Below the pieces are notes generated by a model. The model searched no databases and had not been told where the DNA came from. It saw nothing but the letters and a program-made list of their open reading frames with translations. A DNA stretch of 64,000 nt. It comes from an uncultured Alphaproteobacteria bacterium (GTDB taxonomy: Bacteria > Pseudomonadota > Alphaproteobacteria > Rhizobiales > Rhizobiaceae). Each line of letters starts with the position of its first letter. Position 1 is the first letter of the stretch. Where the stretch lies: assembly GCA_929200315.1 (NCBI GenBank), contig CAKMZB010000002.1:338629-402628 (forward strand). Reading direction: 5' to 3'. The translations under genes were made by a program, and so were the position numbers. Positions 27,839 through 36,348 of the stretch are shown here, piece after piece.

Positions 27839-29041
27839 CTAGGTTGGCTCCACCACCGCATTGATAAATCCGAGCATGAAACCCACCGCGGCTGCCGAAC
27901 CTGGGCATGCGTGCAGCGGGTGGTCGTTCTCGGACCGGTCGCCGCCAAAGACGGGATCCAGCGTGACTGCATCGTCAGCCAGGTCCTCGTGACATGCCCC
28001 AAGGATGGAAACGATAATTTTGTCGCCTGCGGCCACCTGAATGCCACCGAGTTCATGATCTTTGAGGGCAGTTCGCCAAACAGCCGGCGGCTCCGGTGTG
28101 CCTTGAATGGTCTGTGTCATAGGTTTGAACAAGACCGCTTTGGCACGGTCATAGGATGCTGCCCCACCGTGTTTCATGAGCGCAACCGCAAGCTCCTTGA
28201 AACCAGCATTGTCGTTGCCCGACCACATTTTCAGACAATTACCGACATTGATCAGCGTCGTTGGGATCATCCCCATCATGATGCCGAGCAAACTGCGAGC
28301 GATCAGCTCATCATCATCCGGGAAAGCCTCAAACACTGCCCGCGACAAGGGCCCCTTGGGCAATTCACCGGACGCACAAACCTCTTTGACGAGAGCATCG
28401 GCTCCCGCGCGCAGCAACTGACCTTGCCCAGCCCCGAGCTGAGACATGACGCCGGCCGGGTCGGGATAGAAAATCAAAGCCGATGGAAAGTTGTAGTCCC
28501 CGGGGCAGCGCGGAGGTGCAGTCACGTCGAGCCGTACACCTCCCGGCATGATATGTTTACCATCTGGAATGTCGAACCATGTATGACAGACCTCAGTCAG
28601 TACTGTGCCGAGCGCATCAGCCACCGCGCCGCCGTTTTTGGCGAGAGCTTGACGGGTTAAGGCGAGAACAAGATTGAAGGAGTCCTCCGCTGTCACCGCG
28701 CCGATCGCAGCATTGATCTTGTTGGCCTGACGGTCATATTCCGGTCCGGCATCCAGCCCGAGATAAATTTCTCCAAAACAATGCTTCGCGCGGGCATTGT
28801 ACCCAGCGACTGAATAGAGCGCAGCTGCATTGTGAAGCACTTCCATGACCAACGGTTTGGACGTTACCGTTACCGTTGTGTCTTTGCGGGAAACGCCGGG
28901 ATGAAGCACCTCTGCTTTGTGACTGTGCCCCGAAAGCTCCAGTTGATTGGCTAGAAAACGCGCATTCGCGTCCGCTGTATGGTGCTTAGAATCGTGCAGA
29001 TCGTGGACCAATTGGTCCTTGAATTTTGAACCCTGACCCAT
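27839..29041 (-). CDS. Atypical cytochrome P450-like protein
   Basis: A 400-residue protein whose C-terminal third follows a P450: an RTALKDHELGGIQVAAGDKIIVSILGACHED stretch (the beta-sheet and ANRDP-like region) and HPLHACPGSAAAVGFML around the haem-ligand Cys379. Further up, EIYLGLDAGPEYDRQANKIN resembles the B'-C region. The helix-K Glu-x-x-Arg is not visible and the I-helix lacks a clear A-G-x-x-T, so it is not a standard monooxygenase. Such departures are known in P450s that rearrange peroxides, such as fungal oxylipin enzymes. There is no signal peptide, so it is cytosolic. The start has GGGAGGG upstream. Reductase and ferredoxin genes are absent nearby. Confidence 0.65.
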   Translation of the reverse strand: MGQGSKFKDQLVHDLHDSKHHTADANARFLANQLELSGHSHKAEVLHPGVSRKDTTVTVTSKPLVMEVLHNAAALYSVAGYNARAKHCFGEIYLGLDAGPEYDRQANKINAAIGAVTAEDSFNLVLALTRQALAKNGGAVADALGTVLTEVCHTWFDIPDGKHIMPGGVRLDVTAPPRCPGDYNFPSALIFYPDPAGVMSQLGAGQGQLLRAGADALVKEVCASGELPKGPLSRAVFEAFPDDDELIARSLLGIMMGMIPTTLINVGNCLKMWSGNDNAGFKELAVALMKHGGAASYDRAKAVLFKPMTQTIQGTPEPPAVWRTALKDHELGGIQVAAGDKIIVSILGACHEDLADDAVTLDPVFGGDRSENDHPLHACPGSAAAVGFMLGFINAVVEPT

Positions 29042-29143
29042 CGAAATGGCCCTCCCAAGCCAATTTGAAAGAGTAGCCTACATCCTTTCGAGCAGAATGC
29101 ACTATCAATCTGAACTAGATGACGTGTGGGTGGCGAATACTTG

Positions 29144-30097
29144 TTAAACAACAGCATTCATTAAGGGGGATGGAGCGCTTAGTTCCACCTGCGGTGCGTC
29201 CATTAAAAGCAGATAACTGTTGGAGATGTGTTGAGACTCGACACGCTGTTCATACCAAACATCCGGGCGTTGATCAGGACGCGGGCTGAGCGTCACAACT
29301 GATTTTTGAGGTTGCGCGAAGTCTGTCGGTTTCAATCCGTATTGGTTTTGCCAGTAACTGACGGCCAGCATGATCCCGCCTTGAGCAAAAATACTTTTGA
29401 CCGGAATGCCTATCTCCCAAATATCTGGCAGATCGCCATATCCGTACGGCACGACATCGTGGGGGTTTCTCGTTCTGGTGGAATTCAGATGCTCATCAAT
29501 AAATCCCGCAAAACCGGAATTTCCTGAAGTGGGTGCAGCAAAGGTAAAACTGGCGCTGTCGGAATGGCCTAGCAAGGTCGCAAGGTAGCCATGCATCATA
29601 GGGGCAAGCCCTCCGCCCTGGCTGTGTCCTGTGACGAACCATCGCGTATCTTTGTTTTCAGCAATGAAGTCGGAAAACGAAATGCCGGTACCAGGATCGT
29701 TCAGGGCGACGAGGTTCTTCACCGTATCCAGGAATTCACGCGAGACTTTTGCGCTGTGATCTGCCTCAGCCCACGGGTAGTCCACCAGGGAAGTAGGAAC
29801 ATCCTCAACCCAGCTTTCGATGCTGCTCCAAAGCGTCCCCCGCAAAACAACTGCAAACACATGAGATGAGCGCTGCTTCGTGATAAACATCAAATTGCTG
29901 CCTTGGGTGTCGGTAGTTCGTGCCGGCCCCCAAACGAGCTCCCAATCCCCACCCGTGGCATAGTGTTGTTTGGACAGTTCAGACTTAATCTGGCCTTTGA
30001 TGGAGGAGAGTTCCTGTCCCCCTCCTGCATAGGAAATGGCGCAAAGGGTCATCATCATCTGTGCATTCGAATAGGTTAAGGTGCTGGCACTCGACAT
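29144..30097 (-). CDS. Class 3 lipase family protein (no signal peptide)
   Basis: A 317-residue alpha/beta hydrolase of the Lipase_3 type. The nucleophile elbow is FVTGHSQGGGLAP, the acid is in RNPHDVVPYG, and the catalytic His is probably in VESQHISNSYLLL. An upstream FAVVLRGTLWSSIESWVEDV strand fits the oxyanion region. It hydrolyses ester bonds in acylglycerols or related lipids. It lacks a signal peptide or lipobox, unlike the two other lipases of this region. The ATG has GAGGGA seven bases upstream. It is 102 bp upstream of the P450-like gene on the same strand, so the two may be cotranscribed and act in one pathway. Confidence 0.82.
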   Translation of the reverse strand: MSSASTLTYSNAQMMMTLCAISYAGGGQELSSIKGQIKSELSKQHYATGGDWELVWGPARTTDTQGSNLMFITKQRSSHVFAVVLRGTLWSSIESWVEDVPTSLVDYPWAEADHSAKVSREFLDTVKNLVALNDPGTGISFSDFIAENKDTRWFVTGHSQGGGLAPMMHGYLATLLGHSDSASFTFAAPTSGNSGFAGFIDEHLNSTRTRNPHDVVPYGYGDLPDIWEIGIPVKSIFAQGGIMLAVSYWQNQYGLKPTDFAQPQKSVVTLSPRPDQRPDVWYEQRVESQHISNSYLLLMDAPQVELSAPSPLMNAVV

Positions 30098-30310
30098 TGT
30101 AAATCCCTCAAAGACTTAGTGAGAGCATACATGCATTGCTGTGGCAGCATAAGGGTGGACCAGCGCCATCGAAACTTGGACCTTCGTCGGCGTGTCATTG
30201 GATCAAACGTTCGTTTCTTAGGTAAAATCAATGCGATCGGACAGTATCTGAAGCCCCACGAGAGCCCCCGCCTGGCGCAACACAGTCGGTACGCTAAATC
30301 CGGCGGGAAA

Positions 30311-30387
30311 GGCCCCGCAGCTCAGCAGGATAGAGCAACGGTTTCCTAGTCCGTAGGTCGCGCGTTCGAATCCACTCGGGGTCACCA
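30311..30387 (+). pseudogene. Decayed tRNA-Arg(CCT) copy
   Basis: It aligns end to end with the intact tRNA-Arg at 36141 and includes a 3' CCA and the CCT anticodon, but carries changes that break pairing. The T-stem GCGCG faces CCACT (two mismatches), and the base of the anticodon stem has a T-T pair. It is therefore probably non-functional, though acceptor and D regions look intact. It is followed directly by a remnant of a protein gene (30393-30485), the same arrangement as at 54711-54768. The 213 bases before it (30098-30310) show nothing I can name. Confidence 0.7.
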
Positions 30388-30392
30388 TTGCT

Positions 30393-30485
30393 TCAGCGGT
30401 CGGTAACGACATGTGAACGCGTAGCGAAGAGGGCGTCTTCGGCGAGGCAGGTGAGGCGTAACACTATGGCCAGCGCCGTGAGCCA
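30393..30485 (-). pseudogene. Remnant of the 3' end of a UPF0104-type gene
   Basis: The minus strand encodes about 30 residues ending in a stop (ALAIVLRLTCLAEDALFA, then TRSHVVTDR). They align with the C-terminus of the gene at 54766-55710 (ALAVVLRLACVTGDALFA, then ALTHIAKDR), and the distance and bases between the tRNA 3' end and the stop codon also match. About half the residues are identical, so this is a diverged copy, not a recent duplication. Beyond 30485 the resemblance stops. From here to 30660 there is no other gene. Confidence 0.7.
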
Positions 30486-30660
30486 AGACCTGTGCAGAGA
30501 GCATGAAATCAACCCGTCACCCTAATCATTCGAGCAGATCACAGCCATATCTAGTTGCCGAGCAGCAGAGCACATAAAAAAGTATTGTGGGAATGCTCGC
30601 TGTGATAAGTTGCCAGAGCTCCTTCAGCTACCCCATGAACCTTGCGCAAAGACAGCTCCA

Positions 30661-33246
30661 ATGGCCCCCAAACGACCCTCTACACACTGGATACTGCGTA
30701 TTCTGGGAACCATCCTCGCTCTGGCCGGACTCTATTTATGTGGAGGTGGGATCTATCTGATCTCTCTTGGGGGATCTTCGTATTATTTGATTGCGGGTTT
30801 GGGGCTTCTGGTCAGCGGCGTTTGCGTCTTTTTCGGCAGGATTCTGGGCGTGGCAATTTACCTGGCAATCTTTGTTTTCACTATATGCTGGGCCTATTAC
30901 GACACTGGCTTGAACTTCTGGGGCTGGGTGCCACGAGTCGCAGCTCCTCTGGTGATTGCAATTGTCATCTTGCTGACCGTGCCACTCTACCGAAATGCTG
31001 CGATAGCCCCTCTACGCTCACGCCTGTCTGTTGTTGGCGGTCTAGCTCTTGTTGCCGTTTTCGGTGTGTTTTTTGCTCAGATGCTTGAGCCGCACAATGT
31101 TGTTCAAAACGACATTTCAATAACACCTGGCAAGGAAACCAAGATCACCGCCGATATGGGCGGCGAATGGCGTGAGTGGGGTGGAACGGGGGAGGGCGTA
31201 AGGTATTCGCCGCTTGAACAAATCAACAAGGGCAATGTCAAAAATCTCGAAGTGGTTTGGACGGCGCATCATGGACAGGTCCCCAACGCCGCACTGGCCA
31301 ATGAGGATCAGAACACCCCCCTTTACGCAGATGGAACGCTTTTTCACTGCGCCTATAACAATGTTGTAACAGCCTTTGACGGGACGACTGGGGAGAAGAA
31401 ATGGGTTTTCAATCCAAACGCCTCGGCGCCATTGTGGCTGCGCTGCCGCTCTATTGCCTATGTCGATCCAGCGGTTGTCAAAGGCGCGACAGTTAGCCTC
31501 GCTGTTGCAGATAGCGCTGACGGAGCACGGACCCGAACAGATGGCTCAAACACCGCGCAGCTTGATGCCAACCTGGCCGCCAATATCGGTGACAACGTTG
31601 CTGAACAGTCCATCGAAGCTGGTGAGCTTGAAAACGGTGGAGCCGAAACTGCGGATGCAAATGCAAGCACCATAAATTCCGCGCTGGCTGACCCTAATGA
31701 AACCGCAGATGTGAGCGAGGATTGCGGCCCCAGAATTGTTGTCGCCACAGTCGATGGACGTCTGATGAGCATTCGTGCCAGCGACGGCAAACTCTGCACC
31801 ACGTTTGGTGTTGATGGTTCCGTTGACCTGCATGAGGGCATGGGCAGCTATTTTGCCGGGGAGTATATGCCCACGACTGGTGCAAGCCTTGCCGGAGACA
31901 AGATTGTTATCGGTGGTTGGGTGATGGACAACCGGGCTATCGGTGAGGCTCCAGGTGTCGTGCGAGCCTACAATGCAATTACCGGCGCCCTGGAATGGGC
32001 CTGGGATTCAGGCAACCCGAAAATCGATAAATATCCGCCGCGCGGCGAGAGCTACACGCACGGAACCCCAAATGTTTGGGCACCGATATCCTATGATCTC
32101 GACTTGAACATGGTCTACCTGCCGACAGGCAATGCAACGCCGGACTTTTGGGGCGGCGCGCGTACTGACAGTGATAATGAATATAGTTCGTCGGTTGTCG
32201 CGCTCAACCTGGATAGCGGCAAGGAAGTGTGGCACTTCCAGACAACCCATCATGACCTGTGGGACTACGACCTGCCCGCGCAACCTGCGCTGGTCGACTT
32301 CCCAAAAAGCGATGGAACCACTGTTCCCGCGGTCGTTCAGCTCACCAAGCGCGGAGAGATCTTTGTGCTTGATCGTCGGAACGGGACGCCGCTGACAGAA
32401 GTTACCGAGAAGCCTGTTCCGCAGGGGAATGCCAAAGGCGAGTATTACGCGCCAACACAACCCTTCTCGACTGGCATGCCTTCGATCGGATCAGACGTTT
32501 CCATTCTTAGCGAAAGCAAGTCCTGGGGCATGACGCCATTTGATCATCTCTACTGCCGCATTCGTACGCTGCAGACCCGCTGGGACGGATTGATGACTCC
32601 GCCTTCAACCGATGTCTATTACCAGTTCCCTGGCAATGGTGGTGGCTTCAACTGGGGCAGCGCGTCCTTTGATCAGTCACGCAATCTGCTGGTCCTGAAC
32701 AACATGATCTGGCCGAACCGGACGCATCTGATCGAGACCGACAAAACCGGTGGCGTGGATATGAGTGGCGGCAGCGAAGGCGGTCCAATGGCTGGCACGC
32801 CTTATCAGGTCTATATTGACTATGATGTGTTGAAATTATTCGCGACTCCCTGCTTTGAGCCGCCTTTTGGCACGGTTACCGCCATCGATTTGGCGACACA
32901 GAAGATCAAATGGCAAATCCCCATGGGTACGACCACAGACACCGGCCCATTCGGTCTGAAGACCTATTTGCCCATAAATACCGGCATGCCAACGCTTGGT
33001 GGGTTGTTGACCACCAAGCCAGGGATCAGTTTCTTTGCGGGCACTCAGGATTATTACCTGCGCGCGATCGACACCGAGACAGGTGATATTCTCTGGAAAA
33101 GCCGCCTTCCCGTCGGCAGTCAATCCGTTCCTGTCACCTATACCGATAAGAATGGTCGTCAATTGATCGTTGTTCAGGCAGCCGGTGCACGTCATAGTCC
33201 TGATCGGGGCGATTACCTGATCGCCTATGCGCTCAAGGAGCAATGA
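30661..33246 (+). CDS. Membrane-bound PQQ-dependent dehydrogenase, glucose/quinate/shikimate family
   Basis: An 861-residue enzyme: about five N-terminal membrane helices (residues 10-150) and a large periplasmic beta-propeller with repeated tryptophan-docking units, such as NVVTAFDGTTGEKKWVFNP, ALNLDSGKEVWHFQTTHHDLWDYDLPAQPALVD and GTVTAIDLATQKIKWQIP. The layout is that of glucose dehydrogenase Gcd and quinate dehydrogenase QuiA, which pass electrons to ubiquinone. A 75-residue Ala/Asp/Asn-rich insert lies at about residues 285-360, between AYVDP and EDCGPRIVV. No PQQ synthesis genes are in the window. ATG 30661 starts just before the first helix; a TTG at 30610 is an alternative. The exact substrate cannot be told. 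Confidence 0.88.
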   Translation: MAPKRPSTHWILRILGTILALAGLYLCGGGIYLISLGGSSYYLIAGLGLLVSGVCVFFGRILGVAIYLAIFVFTICWAYYDTGLNFWGWVPRVAAPLVIAIVILLTVPLYRNAAIAPLRSRLSVVGGLALVAVFGVFFAQMLEPHNVVQNDISITPGKETKITADMGGEWREWGGTGEGVRYSPLEQINKGNVKNLEVVWTAHHGQVPNAALANEDQNTPLYADGTLFHCAYNNVVTAFDGTTGEKKWVFNPNASAPLWLRCRSIAYVDPAVVKGATVSLAVADSADGARTRTDGSNTAQLDANLAANIGDNVAEQSIEAGELENGGAETADANASTINSALADPNETADVSEDCGPRIVVATVDGRLMSIRASDGKLCTTFGVDGSVDLHEGMGSYFAGEYMPTTGASLAGDKIVIGGWVMDNRAIGEAPGVVRAYNAITGALEWAWDSGNPKIDKYPPRGESYTHGTPNVWAPISYDLDLNMVYLPTGNATPDFWGGARTDSDNEYSSSVVALNLDSGKEVWHFQTTHHDLWDYDLPAQPALVDFPKSDGTTVPAVVQLTKRGEIFVLDRRNGTPLTEVTEKPVPQGNAKGEYYAPTQPFSTGMPSIGSDVSILSESKSWGMTPFDHLYCRIRTLQTRWDGLMTPPSTDVYYQFPGNGGGFNWGSASFDQSRNLLVLNNMIWPNRTHLIETDKTGGVDMSGGSEGGPMAGTPYQVYIDYDVLKLFATPCFEPPFGTVTAIDLATQKIKWQIPMGTTTDTGPFGLKTYLPINTGMPTLGGLLTTKPGISFFAGTQDYYLRAIDTETGDILWKSRLPVGSQSVPVTYTDKNGRQLIVVQAAGARHSPDRGDYLIAYALKEQ

Positions 33247-33533
33247 GGGCTGTGTGTCAGGCTGTTGTGTACGGGGCAGAACGGACGGGGAATACGTTTC
33301 CGTTCCATATCTGCGCTAAAGGCATCCAATGCCGGTACTCGATCTGAATCATTGATGCTTGGGCCGGCCAAAGATTGGGCTTGGAAAGCATAATCGCTGG
33401 TTCATGCTTGCTCAGCCAGAATGTAGATTGCTCTCGGTGATATTTTCACCATGACTTAAAACCGCAATGGCTTCAGGCGCATCTGTAGAGCTGCTGTGCA
33501 AGAGGGTCAGTGATCTGCGGTGGAAGAGCTCAA

Positions 33534-34457
33534 TCAGTCGAGTTTCCCAGATTTCCACTGGGAATAACGGACCTGTCGTGCTGCATCTCTCTTCGCTTTG
33601 ATACGCTTGATATAGAGGGCTATACTGTGATCGGACTCGGACGCGTAATTCCGGTCGCGCCAGAATTCATCGATTGAAACGCGCTCGGCGTCGTGCTCAT
33701 TCAGATGAACATAGTTGGGCCCTTCGAGCACGATCACCTCTTCACCGGTATGGGCATACCCTCCATGTTTTTTGTCCCTGAGAAAATCGGGGGGCAACAT
33801 TGGTACAACATCATAGCCATCAACAATCCGTTGTAGCGGAAGGTCTTTGTAGCGCGCGGCGCCTGCAGCATTGGTGAATTTGGGTTGTCCGAAATTTATG
33901 CTTTTTTCAACGTTGTACCCATCGCGCTGCAGATAGATCAGCAAGATCGACGACACTGCCGCACCAAGTGAATGGCCGGTTACCCGGGTACGATAGCCGG
34001 GCTTGAGATAGGGTTTTACATCAGCGTAGATAAGATTGGCGTCGGATTCAAAACCCTTGTGAAAAGCAACATCAAGCGAGTTGTCCTCTACGATCTGGAA
34101 TTCGACGTCGTATAGCACATCCTTTAAGGTCTTGGTTCCGCGAACACTGATTGTTTGGGTTTTGGTCTCTGGAGAGATTTCGAGGAAATACAACGTTTTA
34201 GTACCCTCAGGCACGCTGACGCGGACCGTCCTTGGATAGCGACGCCTGATTTCGCCCTCGGTTTGGTAGGCTGCATCCGCATAGGCTGCATATTCCGCGA
34301 TTAAATTGAAATCTGGCCGGTCGCTGACAACTTGCTGGTTGAAGTTGTGAAGCGAATTGAAGGGCGCTGTGGCGCAGGAAACGACGAACAGCGTCAGAAA
34401 AACCGGTAGCAGACGCACAAACGGCACCGCGATGATATTTGATATAGCAACAGCCAA
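33534..34457 (-). CDS. Class 3 lipase, lipoprotein
   Basis: A 307-residue Lipase_3 protein. The N-terminus has a lipoprotein signal (LPVFLTLFVVSCATAP, lipid-modified Cys in VVSC), so it is anchored in a membrane facing the periplasm or outside. The elbow is RVTGHSLGAAVSS, the acid is in VDGYDVVPMLPPDF, and the His is probably in SESDHSIALYI. The frame opens at a TTG (34457); a GTG at 34418 would give a short normal signal peptide, and neither has a good Shine-Dalgarno. It converges on the PQQ dehydrogenase across 287 bases that I could not assign to any feature. Confidence 0.83.
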   Translation of the reverse strand: MAVAISNIIAVPFVRLLPVFLTLFVVSCATAPFNSLHNFNQQVVSDRPDFNLIAEYAAYADAAYQTEGEIRRRYPRTVRVSVPEGTKTLYFLEISPETKTQTISVRGTKTLKDVLYDVEFQIVEDNSLDVAFHKGFESDANLIYADVKPYLKPGYRTRVTGHSLGAAVSSILLIYLQRDGYNVEKSINFGQPKFTNAAGAARYKDLPLQRIVDGYDVVPMLPPDFLRDKKHGGYAHTGEEVIVLEGPNYVHLNEHDAERVSIDEFWRDRNYASESDHSIALYIKRIKAKRDAARQVRYSQWKSGKLD

Positions 34458-34610
34458 GTCAGAGAGCTCGCATCGGGAACACCGGATTGCTCAATTTATT
34501 ACTGTAGGAGCCCAAGCCGTGCAAACGTCCGCCAGACTTTGCAGATGCATAGCTTGAGCAAGGCATATTTCTGGCAAGTCACCCATGCAAAACAACACGG
34601 ACGAGTGTAG

Positions 34611-35243
34611 TCAGGCCAACCCCGGCAAAACAGCTTTTGCACCCAAAACGACCATCTCAACGGCAATGGCCAGCAGTATCATGCCCATCAAACGCGTCAT
34701 GATCACCCGCATGCTGTCGCTGAGGGCGTTGCCAAAGAAAGACGCAAAGAACAGGACGACAAACATCAAAGCGACAATTACACTGACGACGCTGCCAACG
34801 GCGATTAAGCCCTCCAGGTCGCCTGCATGCCCCGCATAGATGATTAGGGTAGCAATCGTGCCCGGTCCGACAATCAAGGGAAAGGTGATAGGGTAGAAGG
34901 CAAGACTGGACAGGTCTTGCATTTGGTCTTTCTCTTCATCGGTGCCTTGATGAGAGGCGATGTTACCTCCGTTGAGCATTGACCACGCAATATGCGCGAG
35001 CACGACCCCACCCGCGATCCGGAACTGGTCAATCGTAATACCAAAAAGGCCGATAATCTGTTGTCCGGCAAGTAGGATCACGGCGCACATAATGGCGGAT
35101 AAGATCGTGACTTTCAGCGCGAGGGCGCGTTGCTGTGCCACGCTAAATTCAGACGTCAGGGCGAGAAAAATCGGCAGGGTCACGAAGGGATTCATGATCG
35201 CGAAGAACGCGCCGAAGGCTTTGGTCAGATCAACATAGTCCAT
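34611..35243 (-). CDS. MarC family membrane protein
   Basis: A 210-residue protein with six probable membrane helices. KAFGAFFAIMNPFVTLPIFLAL, the GGVVLAHIAWSMLNG stretch, and SLAFYPITFPLIVGPGTIATLI are typical of the MarC/NAAT family. The family was once linked to antibiotic resistance but its transport role remains unproven. ATG 35243 (MDYVDLTKAFG) is the family start; the frame extends 11 residues upstream. It follows the decayed stretch 35244-36140 and precedes the lipase gene on the same strand with a 153-bp gap. Confidence 0.9.
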   Translation of the reverse strand: MDYVDLTKAFGAFFAIMNPFVTLPIFLALTSEFSVAQQRALALKVTILSAIMCAVILLAGQQIIGLFGITIDQFRIAGGVVLAHIAWSMLNGGNIASHQGTDEEKDQMQDLSSLAFYPITFPLIVGPGTIATLIIYAGHAGDLEGLIAVGSVVSVIVALMFVVLFFASFFGNALSDSMRVIMTRLMGMILLAIAVEMVVLGAKAVLPGLA

Positions 35244-35337
35244 GTCAGCGCCAGAATTCCGTTTCCGCAAATGCAATCTACGTCATTTGGTGCGATTGAT
35301 CGATCAGCCCCCACAATGTTTCTGAAACTATGATGAG

Positions 35338-35394
35338 CCCGGTTATCCTGAATCCGTGATTTTGGGAGCGCTTGCGGGCTCCGCTACACGGGTT
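35338..35394 (+). pseudogene. Fragment of a TRAP large-permease gene (dctM-like)
   Basis: These bases read GYPESVILGALAGSATR in one frame, and line up at the DNA level with the intact dctM gene at about 42103-42160 (GYPESLILGTLAGSATL) with only a handful of differences. The similarity starts and stops abruptly, so this is a short broken-off piece. It may come from the resident dctM or from another TRAP locus once present. Confidence 0.6.
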
Positions 35395-35463
35395 TTGACC
35401 TGCTTCTCTGAAGCCTCCTCGATTTTTTGAGTTAGTCCTGTTCCTCCTACGAGGAGACGGATG

Positions 35464-35496
35464 ATGAAGAGATCACGGTTCACCGACGAGCAGGTC
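35464..35496 (+). pseudogene. Remnant of an IS3-family transposase orfA
   Basis: An ATG preceded by GAGGAGACGG starts MKRSRFTDEQV, the usual N-terminus of IS3-family (IS407-type) OrfA helix-turn-helix proteins. After these eleven residues the resemblance ends and the frame soon stops, so only the tip of the element is left. Its presence supports a history of insertion and deletion here. Confidence 0.55.
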
Positions 35497-36140
35497 AAAT
35501 ACAATCGAACACGCCTTGTGGAGCGTCGTCACGGGCTTTGCAGGTTCGCCGCATGATACGCTCTCGTTTCAGCAGCCTAATGTGCTTGTATCGTGATCTT
35601 TGATTTCGACGCAGTACCGCTGCCTCGTAGGCGTACAGCCTGGTATTTGGTGTTGGTTGCCACGCGATTTTGTTCGGCCAAAAAAGACACTTTGGAAAAA
35701 TGCGGTCTTTGGCGTTTGATGCTGGATTTGTTCTCGGCCGCATCGGTCGGTACGATGCTCAGCGTCGTCGGTGCGTGGATTGATCATAGTTGAGACGAAG
35801 GTGATTTGAACGGGAGGGTCGCCCTGCAAGGCCGGTTCAGCCTTCAAAGACCTGATGAGATGTTGGCTGTATGCAACCAGGCTCACTTCTGCTTGAACAT
35901 GGTCTGCGCCCCTAAATTTGCTCCAGATAGAAGGTTGAAATCATGGACGCCGGTTCAATTATTATCTTCGTTGGTTTCATTGTCGGCTCATGCATTATAG
36001 GCGGAGCAGTCTACTCTGGATTGGCGAAAATCGCTGATGCAATAGGTGTTTCCACAAAGAGAGAATAGAAATTTGAGCCTGGTCCAATAACTTTTTTTGA
36101 TTTGGATCTGCAGAAAATTGTAAATTCTGTCCAAATCACA

Positions 36141-36217
<77 letters not shown>

Positions 36218-36348
36218 ATTGGTATTTTTTCAGATCAGCTCCATGTCAATTTTGGCAGGCCTATATTGAACCGCTACCAACCTTGGAACGGGCTCCAAAA
36301 TTCACAACTGACTTTGCTAGAGCTGATTGGGAAGTGCCGTGGATTTGG

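Larger units (their letters stand above)
35244..36140. other. Decayed gene-free stretch with transposase and transporter debris
   Basis: Almost 900 bases upstream of the intact tRNA-Arg carry no intact gene. Besides the dctM and IS3 fragments listed separately, several short open frames here have no start, no ribosome site and no recognisable motif. I read it as the worn remains of inserted DNA. The bases just before 36141 are A+T-rich and may hold the tRNA promoter, though I cannot point to a clear -35/-10 pair. Confidence 0.5.

Noticed and set aside
30218-30412. A minus-strand reading frame containing VTPSGFERATYGLGNRCSILLS
   Set aside because: This peptide is the antisense translation of the tRNA-Arg-like sequence, a common false gene call; the same reading occurs over the intact tRNA at 35988-36218.
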